This document shows positions 8,634 through 19,300 of a DNA stretch of 53,754 nt, piece by piece. The notes under the pieces are model-generated. The model did not search any database. It worked only from the letters and a program-made list of their open reading frames with translations, and was not told the origin of the DNA. The stretch is from a virus. Numbering within the stretch: the first letter of the stretch is position 1; each line of letters opens with the position of its first letter. Both the position numbers and the translations under genes were made by a program. The stretch is from the IMG/VR virus record IMGVR_UViG_3300010885_066608, positions 1-53,754 of that record. One strand, written 5' to 3'.

Positions 8634-9469
8634 CAACCATACTCACACAAGCACAAGTCACGGGCCTGCTTTCACAGGCCGCTGTTGCAGCCACGTATCC
8701 TGCTACCAACGCCAATGGTGTGTTGTTGCCAGACTGGTACTTCAACGACGATGGTATACCAGTTTATTCTGGAGCCGAAATTGCCACTCGCGGAGTGGGC
8801 ATATACGGACAAACTACGGCCAACCTGGTGCTGGTCGGTGCACTAAAGTCGGCTGCCCTGGCCCTGATAACCAGCCCGGCCATGACGTTGACTGTGTTGA
8901 ATACTCCTGCCGTTTGGACTGGCATATATGATATCAACAGCCTGGCCGATTATCTCAATTCAACTACTGTACAAAATCAATTTGAATTGGCCTTGTACGA
9001 AGGTGCCTACCAAGGCTTGATTGATGCTGGAGTCATAGTCGGTACTGAAATAGATCGTTACATTGCTACCTTTCTTCAACCGGCGGTCAAGTACGGAGTA
9101 GACAACGTAGTTGCCTGGTTGCAAGGAAAAACCGCACCAGACTTGTCACTTGCTATATTGATAGCAGCTCGGCAAGGACAATATGCTATAGATTTTGTCA
9201 ACACCTACGGCAAAGTACTCAATGTAGCCGCCAGCCCGGTCATTTCCAACAACACAGTGATACGTGATCAAGTGGATCAGGCTGTGTCTCAAGTGATTGA
9301 CAATCCTCGCATTGCCAATTTAGTTTATGCCAATACCGAAGCCATCATTGCCAGCGAAACTGTGGCAGCCAATATTGCATCTGTGATTGGCAATGTGCTG
9401 ATCAGCATACCGCCCAGCAACACTGATGATGGCACATTCCGATTTGCGCCAGGGTACCGACAGGGTTAA
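8630..9469 (+). CDS. Tail/baseplate-associated protein of unknown function
   Basis: 279 residues, translationally coupled to the spike gene by an ATGA overlap. The N-terminal half carries the string GVGIYGQTTANLVLVGALKS, then a hydrophobic stretch, LNTPAVWTGIYDINSLADYL and a Gln-containing helix. The pattern GxYGQT, LxxxGxLK, WTGxxxIxSLxDYL recurs in large structural proteins of marine T4-like phages as I recall them, but I know of no proven function. The C-terminal half is mostly helical, Ala and Val rich, and ends in a basic tail. No signal peptide or clear membrane segment is seen. Its place between the spike and gp25 suggests a baseplate or tail lumen role. Confidence 0.6.
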   Translation: MTTILTQAQVTGLLSQAAVAATYPATNANGVLLPDWYFNDDGIPVYSGAEIATRGVGIYGQTTANLVLVGALKSAALALITSPAMTLTVLNTPAVWTGIYDINSLADYLNSTTVQNQFELALYEGAYQGLIDAGVIVGTEIDRYIATFLQPAVKYGVDNVVAWLQGKTAPDLSLAILIAARQGQYAIDFVNTYGKVLNVAASPVISNNTVIRDQVDQAVSQVIDNPRIANLVYANTEAIIASETVAANIASVIGNVLISIPPSNTDDGTFRFAPGYRQG

Positions 9470-9479
9470 ATACTAAACC

Positions 9480-9854
9480 ATGCCCACATTCATCGGATTT
9501 AACACACAGAATCAATACAAGAAGTTCACCTTGTTGGACACCGAATTGGTCAAGCGTGATCTGTTGAACGGACTTAACATACGTCAAGGTCAGTTGCCAG
9601 GGCGGCCGCAGTACGGCACTGTGCTGTGGGACAATCTGTTTGAAAATCAAACCAATGAAACCACCAGGGCCATACAGACCGAAATACAACGTGTGGCCGG
9701 GTACGATCCGCGCATACAGATTGTTGACACACAAGTTTTCCCACAAGAAAATGGTATTTTGATACAAGTAGAGTTGGCCATAGTGCCCAGTACAGATGCA
9801 CAACAATTGAGCATATTTTTTGATTTGCAAACACGGATTGCCAGTTACGTTTAA
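9480..9854 (+). CDS. 25: gp25-like baseplate wedge protein
   Basis: 124 residues of the GPW/gp25 family (T4 gp25 is 132). It shows the family core: a start like FIGFNTQNQYKKFTLLD, RPQYGTVLWDNLFE in the first half, then TEIQRVAGYDPRIQIVD. The EIQRV element in phage and type VI secretion members (TssE) is central to the wedge core with gp6. It sits directly before the gp6 homologue, the order found in T4-like phages. The sequence GTTAAATAC at 9465-9473 just upstream is a weak late-promoter resemblance overlapping the previous stop codon; I do not claim it as a promoter. Confidence 0.92.
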   Translation: MPTFIGFNTQNQYKKFTLLDTELVKRDLLNGLNIRQGQLPGRPQYGTVLWDNLFENQTNETTRAIQTEIQRVAGYDPRIQIVDTQVFPQENGILIQVELAIVPSTDAQQLSIFFDLQTRIASYV

Positions 9855-9873
9855 CTACGCCGTTTTTGAATTT

Positions 9874-9881
9874 TATAAATA
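9874..9881 (+). promoter_or_regulatory. T4-type late promoter TATAAATA before gene 6
   Basis: A perfect copy of the T4 late promoter core TATAAATA lies in the 45-bp gap before the gp6 homologue. An AGGA ribosome binding site (9891-9894) and the ATG at 9900 follow at a suitable distance. There is no good -35 element, as expected for a gp55-dependent promoter. Confidence 0.75.
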
Positions 9882-9899
9882 CAAAAACACAGGATTATC

Positions 9900-12800
9900 A
9901 TGGCATCAACTACAAGACAAACAGTAATATTCGGCGTAGAAGATTGGAAAAGAATATATCAGACCTATCAAGAGGCCAATTTCCAAAGCTACGACTTTGA
10001 AACCTTACGCAAGAGTTTTGTAGATTATCTGCGCCTGTATTACCCAGAAACCTTCAACGACTACATTGAAAGTTCAGAATTTATTGCGCTGTTGGATGTT
10101 ATGGCATTCATGGGGCAAAGTTTAGCATTTAGAAATGATCTCAACACTAGAGAAAACTACATTGATTCGGCTGAACGTAGAGACAGTGTGGTGCGCCTGG
10201 CCAATTTGGTCAGCTACACCCCCAAACGCAACATAGAGTCATCGGGCTATCTCAAAGTATTTTCAGTACAAACTACTGAATCTGTGACTGATATCAACGG
10301 CGTTGACTTGGCCAATGTCACAGTCAACTGGGCAGATCCTACCAATTTCAGTTGGCAAGAACAATTCACTGCCATTATTAATGCAGCATTGGTCAACAGC
10401 CAGCGGGTTGGCGTACCCGGCAATCGTGCTACAGTGCTGGGAGTGGACACCAGCGAATACAGTATCAACCTAGTGCCCGGCTATTTGCCTGTGGTACCTT
10501 ACACCAGCACAGTGGATGGTATCAACATGCCATTTGAAGCTGTAACCTCAACCACAGTGGGCGAAAGTTATGTGTACGAGCCTAGACCCACACCCAATGG
10601 CATATTCAACATATTGTTCCGTAATGACCAATTGGGATTCAGCAGTGCCAACACTGGATATTTTTTCTTGTTCAAACAAGGCGTACTGCAAAATCAAGAT
10701 TTTAACCTGGCCGATCGTGTCAGCAACAGAACAGTGAACATCAATATTGAAGGTGTCAACAATACTGATGTGTGGTTATATCAGTTGGACAATGTTGGCA
10801 GCATCAGTACCGTGTGGCAAAAAGTGCCCAGTGTGTATGGTGCAGCAGCCGAACAAAAAGCACCAGCCAGCCGCCCATTGTACAGTGTATCCAGTCGTAC
10901 CAATGATCAGATCACTTTGAATTTTGGTGATGGTGTGTTCAGCGATATTCCAGTGGGCACCTTCCGCTGCTATGTACGTGCCTCAAACGGTCTACAGTAC
11001 ATTATTAATCCTCAGGAAATGCAAAGTGTTTCTGTGCCCATCAGTTATGTGAGTCGCACCGGCCAACTGGAAACCATTACTTTCACTTGCGGCATCACTA
11101 CCCCAGTATCTAATTCGCAACCAAGAGAAACCATCGATCAGATCAAGACCAATGCACCGGCCAGATACTACACACAAGATCGAATGGTCAACGGCGAAGA
11201 TTACAACAACTTTCCGTACACAGCCTACAATTCAATTTTGAAAAGCAAGGCCGTAAACCGTGCATCAATTGGTATCAGTCGTTATTTGGATTTAGTCGAC
11301 AACACAGGAAAATATTCCAGCACCAACACTTTCAGCAGTGATGGTGCCCTGTATGAAAATTACAGTTTACCGTCATTTCAGTTTACCACGCAGACCACCA
11401 ACGAAACCAATGATGTGATACTGAATCAAATACAACCCCTGCTGGGCAAGAGTCAAGCCGAGCAATTTTACTATGCCAATTATCCTCGAGCCAATCTTGT
11501 TCCTTTGACCATTAGCTGGCATCTCAGCACAGCACAAACTGGAAGCAGCACTGGATATTTTGTCAACAGCTTGGGCAATCCAGTGCCGGTCAATGGCTAC
11601 ACCAGTTCAAATGCACAGTACATCACAGTGGGTAGTTTGATCGAATGGACTGCACCAGCTGGTTATTATTTTGATGCCAACAATCGTCTGCAGGTCGGTA
11701 CACCCACAGCAGCAGATCAAAAGTTAACGCTATGGTCAAGTCCATTGGAAATATATCTTGACGGGACCAACCAGGGGCAAGGCAATTTTACCAACGGAAT
11801 TGGCCCAGTGGTACTCAACAACTTTGTACCAACTGGGGCCATAGCAACACAAGTGATACCAATTTTCATCACTGAATTGTCCACAGCTTTGCAGACCAGC
11901 ATGGCTGAACAAATACGTCTCAAAAGAAATTTTGGACTGGGATACGATAGCCTGGGCACTGTGACTGGAACGTCAGGCACCTGGTATCTGATCACTGCCA
12001 ACAACCTTGCTGTTGATGCTGACTGGAGCGAACGCTATGCTGGTGATACTTCAGGTGCTGGCCTAGATTCCAGCTGGTTTATTGAACTGATCTACAACAC
12101 CAGTTTTTACACAGTCAGCTTCCGAGCACTTGACTATTTCTTTGGCAGTGTAAAACAAACTAGATTTTTCTTTGAAAGCGATCAACTGATCTACGACAGT
12201 AGAACTGGCACCACAATTTATGATTTTATCAATATCTTAAAGACCAACAGTCAGCCTGATTCTTCTTTGCCGTTGGGTGTTGATGTCATAACCAAAATTG
12301 TAGGACAACCCATACAGACTGATGGACTAGTAGACGATTATCAAATTTTGGTATCGTTTGCTGACCAAAACAACGATGGCATTGCACAGAATCCTGATTT
12401 TTTCAACGACATAGTGGGACCAGTTCCAATACCGCCCACAGCCAATAATCCCTGGGTGTTCCTGCAACAAATTGTGGACTTTGACAACCTACAACGATAT
12501 GTGTTGATTGATTCAGGCATTGTCAATAGTCAGTATGCCACTGCCAGTGCCATTGCTTTGGTGTTGACACAATACTCGGCCGGTCAGGTTTTTTATGCCT
12601 ACGGCATTTACAATATCACTACCAGCACCTACACAAGCCAGCCAACATTTTATGTGCTGACTGTAGATCCAAATACCGGTGTGAGGTCGCTGACTGAAAC
12701 CACAGAATACATTGCACGTACCGGACGGCAAAATTTGTATTTTCAATATCGTCACAACAGTCCATTGAACAATCGAATTGACCCGGGCACTACCAACATC

Positions 12801-13367
12801 ATTGATGTGTATGTGGTAACCAATGAATACTACACTGCTTATACCAATTACATTCAAGACACTACCAACACAGTACAAGAACCTGCGGTGCCCACTATTG
12901 ATCAGTTGACCACGGCCTACACTGGCCTACAAGATTATAAAATGATTTCTGACACGCTAATCCTAAACAGTGTAGAATTCCAGCCCTTGTTTGGCACCAA
13001 AGCCCTGTCACCTCTGCAGGCCACAATCAAAGTAATTCCGGCAGCCAATACCACTGCAACCAACAGCGAAATACAAAATCTTGTGGTACAGTACCTCAAC
13101 ACCTACTTTAGCTTAGATAACTGGGACTTTGGGCAGACATTTTATTTCTCAGAACTGTCGGCATATTTGCACTCAAACATGTCCAATGTGATCAGCAGTG
13201 TGGTGCTGGTACCATTGAACCAAGACAAATATTTTGGAAATTTGTACGAAATACGTTGTGCTCCCAATCAAATATTTGTCAATGGCGCTACTGTGCAAAA
13301 CATCGAAGTGATCACAGCATTGACCAGTACCAACATTAGAACTGCACCTGGCAGCGGAGTAATTTAA
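9900..13367 (+). CDS. 6: gp6-like baseplate wedge protein (baseplate J-like)
   Basis: 1155 residues, much longer than T4 gp6 (660). The N-terminus has the recognisable wedge signature: DFETLRKSFVDYLRLYYPET, then ESSEFIALLDVMAFMGQSLA, FRNDLNTRENYIDSAERRDS and VVRLANLVSYTPKR (residues about 33-115). The middle contains the NFGDGVFSDIPVGTFRCYVR strand (near 350) and ARYYTQDRMVNGEDYNNFPY (near 420), both typical of baseplate J/gp6 members. The protein forms the ring that joins wedges around the hub with gp25 and gp53. The C-terminal 500 residues look like extra beta-rich domains. The stop overlaps the start of the next gene by one base. AGGA precedes the ATG and a TATAAATA late promoter lies upstream. 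Confidence 0.92.
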   Translation: MASTTRQTVIFGVEDWKRIYQTYQEANFQSYDFETLRKSFVDYLRLYYPETFNDYIESSEFIALLDVMAFMGQSLAFRNDLNTRENYIDSAERRDSVVRLANLVSYTPKRNIESSGYLKVFSVQTTESVTDINGVDLANVTVNWADPTNFSWQEQFTAIINAALVNSQRVGVPGNRATVLGVDTSEYSINLVPGYLPVVPYTSTVDGINMPFEAVTSTTVGESYVYEPRPTPNGIFNILFRNDQLGFSSANTGYFFLFKQGVLQNQDFNLADRVSNRTVNINIEGVNNTDVWLYQLDNVGSISTVWQKVPSVYGAAAEQKAPASRPLYSVSSRTNDQITLNFGDGVFSDIPVGTFRCYVRASNGLQYIINPQEMQSVSVPISYVSRTGQLETITFTCGITTPVSNSQPRETIDQIKTNAPARYYTQDRMVNGEDYNNFPYTAYNSILKSKAVNRASIGISRYLDLVDNTGKYSSTNTFSSDGALYENYSLPSFQFTTQTTNETNDVILNQIQPLLGKSQAEQFYYANYPRANLVPLTISWHLSTAQTGSSTGYFVNSLGNPVPVNGYTSSNAQYITVGSLIEWTAPAGYYFDANNRLQVGTPTAADQKLTLWSSPLEIYLDGTNQGQGNFTNGIGPVVLNNFVPTGAIATQVIPIFITELSTALQTSMAEQIRLKRNFGLGYDSLGTVTGTSGTWYLITANNLAVDADWSERYAGDTSGAGLDSSWFIELIYNTSFYTVSFRALDYFFGSVKQTRFFFESDQLIYDSRTGTTIYDFINILKTNSQPDSSLPLGVDVITKIVGQPIQTDGLVDDYQILVSFADQNNDGIAQNPDFFNDIVGPVPIPPTANNPWVFLQQIVDFDNLQRYVLIDSGIVNSQYATASAIALVLTQYSAGQVFYAYGIYNITTSTYTSQPTFYVLTVDPNTGVRSLTETTEYIARTGRQNLYFQYRHNSPLNNRIDPGTTNIIDVYVVTNEYYTAYTNYIQDTTNTVQEPAVPTIDQLTTAYTGLQDYKMISDTLILNSVEFQPLFGTKALSPLQATIKVIPAANTTATNSEIQNLVVQYLNTYFSLDNWDFGQTFYFSELSAYLHSNMSNVISSVVLVPLNQDKYFGNLYEIRCAPNQIFVNGATVQNIEVITALTSTNIRTAPGSGVI

Positions 13368-16300
13368 TGGCCAATCCAAGATCAGTTGATTTCCTACCAG
13401 AAATTTTTCAAACTTCTACCAATCGACAAATACTATCGGCCACACTGGATCAATTGATCCAAGAACCCAGCCTAAAAAGAATACAGGGCTTTGTAGGACG
13501 CAAAGTTGGACCCGGAGTCCAGCCCAATGATTCGTATGTGTCCGAAACCACTGCCACACGTGCCAACTATCAACTGGAGCCAGGAATTGTACAGACTGAT
13601 CCTACCAACAGTCGAAAAATAGTTGATGCCATAACTTACCCAGGAATAACCGATGCTCTTGCAGTGCAAGGCGGCATCACCAGCAGTGCTGATCAACTGT
13701 ATACCAGCGAATACTATGCGTGGGATCCTTTTGTTGATTTTGACAAATATGTAAACTACGCACAGTACTATTGGTTGCCGGCTGGACCGGACTCAGTGGA
13801 TGTGTATTCAGGTGGTGTTCCGGTGACCGACAACTATGTGGTAACTCGAGCCAACGGAGTCTACACATTTTCAGGAGTTAGTGAAACCAATCCCAATTTG
13901 ACCTTGGTACGTGGTGGCACCTACACTTTCCAAGTGGCCCAAAATACCAGCGAAGCTGCCAATTTCCGTGTGTCAACCACGGGTACATCGGCCTGGGTGA
14001 TTGATTATGTAAACAACCCCACATTGACTCTGGTACGCGGCAATACCTATACGTTTACCATGGTGCCACAAACACCAATTTCTTTCTATATCAAGACACA
14101 ACAAACACTGGGGATCAACAATCTCTACAACACTGGTGTAACCAACAACGGCTCAGCAACAGGAACCATAACTTTTACTGTGCCACAAGATGCACCCAAC
14201 ACGCTGTACTACAACAGTGCCACACAAATGAACATGCAAGGCACATTTGTGATTGTTGATGCCACCCCCGGCACTGGTCCAGGTTTTTGGATACAAACAG
14301 ATCCTGGAGTCACTGGTGCTATACCCAGTACTCCCAACATCAGCGGACGTCTTGGCACAGTCAATGGCGTCACCAATAACGGTTACGACCTCGGTACTAT
14401 CACGTTCGAAGTGCCCTACAGCAACGCACAAGATTTCTATTACGAGTTGCCTCTTATTTCTTACAATAATGGTCGCGTGGATCTTGTGACCAATTTGCAA
14501 TTTGACCAAATCAACAACGTGTTTGTTGATCAATTTTTGCTAGACAACCCAGGCGGAATTGATGGCATCACAAACTTGAATGGTCGCACTTTGATTTTTA
14601 CAGAACCCAATCCAGACCCAACAGATGGCGGATGGTTTGGCATTTCACAATACGACCCACTGACAGAAACACCGGCCAACAATGGACAATCAGGATCATA
14701 TGACAGTTTGTTATTTGATGAAACTACCCCTATTACCAATGTGGCCATTCAGCGCAGTGTCTGGCAGGTGCGTTATACAACTCCCGACGGTGGTGGTGCG
14801 CCCTATATGACATTGACCAGTGTGGCACCAATTGAAAATTTAACCAAGTTTTCTATACAATTTGGAGCTGTGTATTCCAACACTGGATGGTACAAAGACA
14901 ACGAAGGAGCCTTTCAAGAAATACCATTGCTGGCCGCCATCAGAAGCACACTGTTTTATCAGGATGGCACAGACCCAGAGATATTTGGCGAAATCAGACT
15001 CATTGATCAATCGGCATCGTCGACCCTGGACATTGATGCAATCATAGGTCAAAAACAATATGTGAGTCCAAACGGAGTAACATTCACCAATGGTCTCAAA
15101 GTACAATTTATTGGTAGCACCAGTCCAGCCAGTTACGAAAACAACAGCTACTATGTAGAAGGAGTAGGAACGGCCATACAGTTGTTGCCAGTTACAAATT
15201 TTGTCACACCCGAGACTTACACACAAAGCGGGTCGGTGCCGTATGACAGCACCAGATACGATGTAGGCAATTATGATGCCAGCCTCAACCAACCAATACA
15301 AAAAGATTATCTAACTATAAATCGTGCCAGTCCCGACCTAAATCCCTGGACTCGCAGCAATCGTTGGTTTCATTTCAGTGTGCTCGAACAAACTGCGGCC
15401 TACAACAATGTGACCTTGGTCATTGACAACGTTGCCCGTGCCATTCGTCCCATACTGGAGTATCGTGCCGGCACCAAATTGTTTAATTTTGGTACCGCTG
15501 GTCTAGAACCAGTGGATGTGATTGATTTTTCGCCCACCAATGCGCTGGCCGACATCAACGGATTAACTGGTTATTCAATCAACGGATACACGTTTATCAA
15601 TGGTAGCCGTGTTATATTTGCTGCCGACGTTGATCCGGACGTGCGTGATCAAATATACGTGGTGGAATTTATAACTCCGGACACTGTACCACCAACCGGT
15701 ACCCAACCAGTCATTAGATTGGTACCGGTGTCAGACATACCAATTCTGGTCAACAATACTGTGGTGTGCCTCAGTGGAAACACTCAACAAGGGCTGAGTT
15801 TTTACTTTGATGGTGTAGAGTGGCAACAGTCACAACAAAAAACCAAGGCCAATCAAGCACCGTATTTTGATATTTACAATATCGATGGAGTCAGCCTGAC
15901 TGACCCTGTTGTGTACCCCAGTAGCAATTTTAGAGGTTGCAAACTGTTTTCTTACGCCACTGGCAACAGTACCAATGATTCAGAGCTGGGTTTTGCCATT
16001 CGATATCTCAGTCTGGCCAACATTGGAGACATAGTATTTGATAACAATTTATATGTAGACACATTTGTTTACACTGTAAATGGAATCAGTTATACTGAAA
16101 ATGTCAGCATAGGATTTGCTCGCCAATACAGTGACAGAACCAATTATGTAAAAGAATTGGGCTGGCAAACTGCGGCAGTGCCCAGCCGTTCGAGACAACA
16201 ATTTCAATTCAGCTACAATGGTTTTCCTTTGCAACTTGATATAGCAACATTGCCCGACCGTGTGGTGCCCAGCGTACAACTGTTTGTGAACGGTGAATTT

Positions 16301-19300
16301 CAAGAACCTTACAAATACACTGTCAACACCACAGCAATCAGCACAACCATAACATTTAGCACTGCCACTTATAACAATGGCACAGCATTTGCCAACGGAG
16401 ACATTATTGAAGTAGCAGTGTTGAGTGATCAGACCAGTCAAGTGGGATTTTATGAGGTTCCACTCAATTTGGAAAACAATGCACTCAATGTCAACAGTTC
16501 ATATGTTACATTAGGCACTGCCAGAACACACTACGAATCAATTTGTGAAAACTTGTTGTCATTGGTGGGACCCATCAACGGCAGCAACAACTCACGAGAC
16601 CTGGGCAATATCATACCCTACGGTGACAATATTGTACAGAACAGTTCTCCTTTGACTCTGACTGGATATTTTTTAAGATCCAACAAATACAATATTTTTG
16701 ATGCATTGTCCTACAACAGCAGAGAATATGAACAGTACAAGGCACAACTGTTAAATGCAGCCGTGACTGCAGACTATACCAATTATACCATTCCAAACAT
16801 GTTGACTGCAGTCGTGACACGATTGATTGCAGGACGCAACAGCATCAATCCATTCTATTGGTCCGACATGTTGCCAGCCAATACCAGTTATACCACAGTG
16901 GCATCCACGTGGACCAATATATCTACAACCACATTCAATCTCAACAACGTTTACAATTTCACCAGTTCCAATTATCAAAGTGTTTTGGTATACATTAATG
17001 ATGTGATACAACAGTCAGGGTATGATTATGTGGTCAGTGCAGACACACCAACCCTGACCTTGACACAGTCGCCCAACATAGGCGATGTGATTGTCATACA
17101 AGAATATGCCATCACTTATGGTACATTTGTGCCCAACACACCTACCAAATTGGGCCTGTATCCGGCTTTCCGTCCTCAGATTTATCTTGATACCACCTAC
17201 ATAACACCGGCTTTTGTGATACTGGGGCACGATGGCAGTAAAACTATAGCGTTCGGCGATTTCCGAGACCAACTGTTGTTGGAATTTGAAACTCGCATAT
17301 TCAACAATCTAAAAATCAAATCTGCAGTGCCGTTGAATCTGGTTGATGTGGTGCCCGGACAGTTTAGAACCAACACTGGTTATAGTCTGGGCGATATCAA
17401 CCAAATCTTGGCACCCAGCTTTTTGAGTTGGCTGGGCTGGAACAAATTGACCTACAGCAGTCAAGATTTTATTGCTGGCAATCAATTTACCTGGAACTAC
17501 AACGGCAGCGGCAACAGAATCAGCAGCACCACCGAGTTAACTGAATCACCTCTTCCAGTGGGAGCCTGGCGCGGCATTTATCAGTATTTTTACGATACTC
17601 CGACTCCACAGACCACGCCATGGGAAATGTTGGGATTTAGTCAGCAACCCAGCTGGTGGGTTTCGACCTATGGTCCTGCGCCGTATACTTCGGGCAACTT
17701 GGTGCTATGGGACGATTTGGCATTGGGTCGGGTGGCTGATCCGGCCGGTATGTATTACAAGCCTCGTTATGCCAGACCAGGACTACAACAAGTGATACCA
17801 GTGGACGATCAAGGTAACCTGCTGAGCCCATTTATCAGTGTGGTAGGCCTGTGGGATTCCAGCCAGTTCCAGAAAAGCTGGGTATTCGGTGACGAGGGTC
17901 CAGTGGAATATTCCTGGCGCACCAGTTCAGCATATCCATTCGCAGTGATGCGCTTGCTGGCCTTGACCCGACCAGCCGAATTTTTCAGCTTGTTTGCTGA
18001 TCGCGATCTTTACAAGTACGACACAGAAGTCGATCAGTATTTGTACAATCAACGCTACAGATTGGATGCCAACGGTCTAGAAATATACGGCAATGGAGTC
18101 AGCAAAGCCAGCTACATTGACTGGATTGTGGACTACAATCAACAGTTGGGCATAAACTCGACCACACAGTTGACAGCAGATCTCAAACTACTGGATGTGA
18201 GATTGTGCTATAGAATGGGCACATTTACTGACAAGCAGTATTTAGAAATTTATGCAGAAAAAAGCAGCCCAAAAAGCACCAACAGCACTCTGTTGATACC
18301 CGACAACAGTTATAACCTTTTGGTTTACAAAAACCAACCGTTCAATCAAGTACTGTACAGTTCGTTGGTGGTACAGGTGGTCGATGCCGGATACTTGGTT
18401 ACTGGCTACAGTATCTCCAATCCGTATTTTAATATCTTGGCCAGTCGTACCACAGGGGTCACACGCACTTTATCATCTGGCGGAACCACGGTCACTGTGC
18501 CGGCCACCTATACCGACAACATAGTTCAGGTGCCCTACGGTTACGTGTTTACCAATTACAACATGGTAGTTGATTTTATATTGAGCTATGGCGCTTTTTT
18601 AGAAAGCCAAGGCCTGGTATTTGACACAAGAGAAAACGGGTATACCTTGAGTTGGGGTCAGATGGCCCAGGAATTTTTGTACTGGGCCAATCAAGGCTGG
18701 GGCACTGGTGCTGTAATCAATTTGAACCCCACAGCCACACAGTTGACCATTGTTACTCCTGGTTCAATCATTGATTCGTTGGTGATTCAAACCCCCGAAA
18801 ATATTATATTGGATCAAAATAGAACTACCATTCCGGCCAAAGAATTAGTCATAAATCGCGAAGGCAACTCTTTTAAGGCCATGACGCTGAATTCTCAATT
18901 CATCAGCTATATGGCCCTGCGTTTTACCAATTACGAAAGTTTGGTGATTTTAGACAATGTCAGCCTGTTCAACGATCTGATATATGATCCAGCCACCGGT
19001 GCTCGACAATATCGAGTGATTGTGTCGGCAGCAGTAACAGCCGAATGGAATGGTCAACTTGATGCACAGGGATTTATATACAACAATCCGCAGACAGTAA
19101 AGCAGTGGGAGCCGTTGAAAAAGTACAGCAAGGGCGAAATTGTCATTTACAAAAACAGCTATTGGCAAGCTGCTAACATAGTACAACCATCTAATCAATT
19201 CAACAAAAACAATTGGTTACCCAGTAACTATACCAAAATTGAACAAGGCCTGTTGCAAAACTTAGCATTGCAAAGCAATCAGTTGGCCAACAGCTACGAT

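Noticed and set aside
9465-9473. GTTAAATAC before gp25 as a late promoter
   Set aside because: It overlaps the previous stop codon, is only seven bases from the start codon and deviates from TATAAATA, so the resemblance is probably chance.
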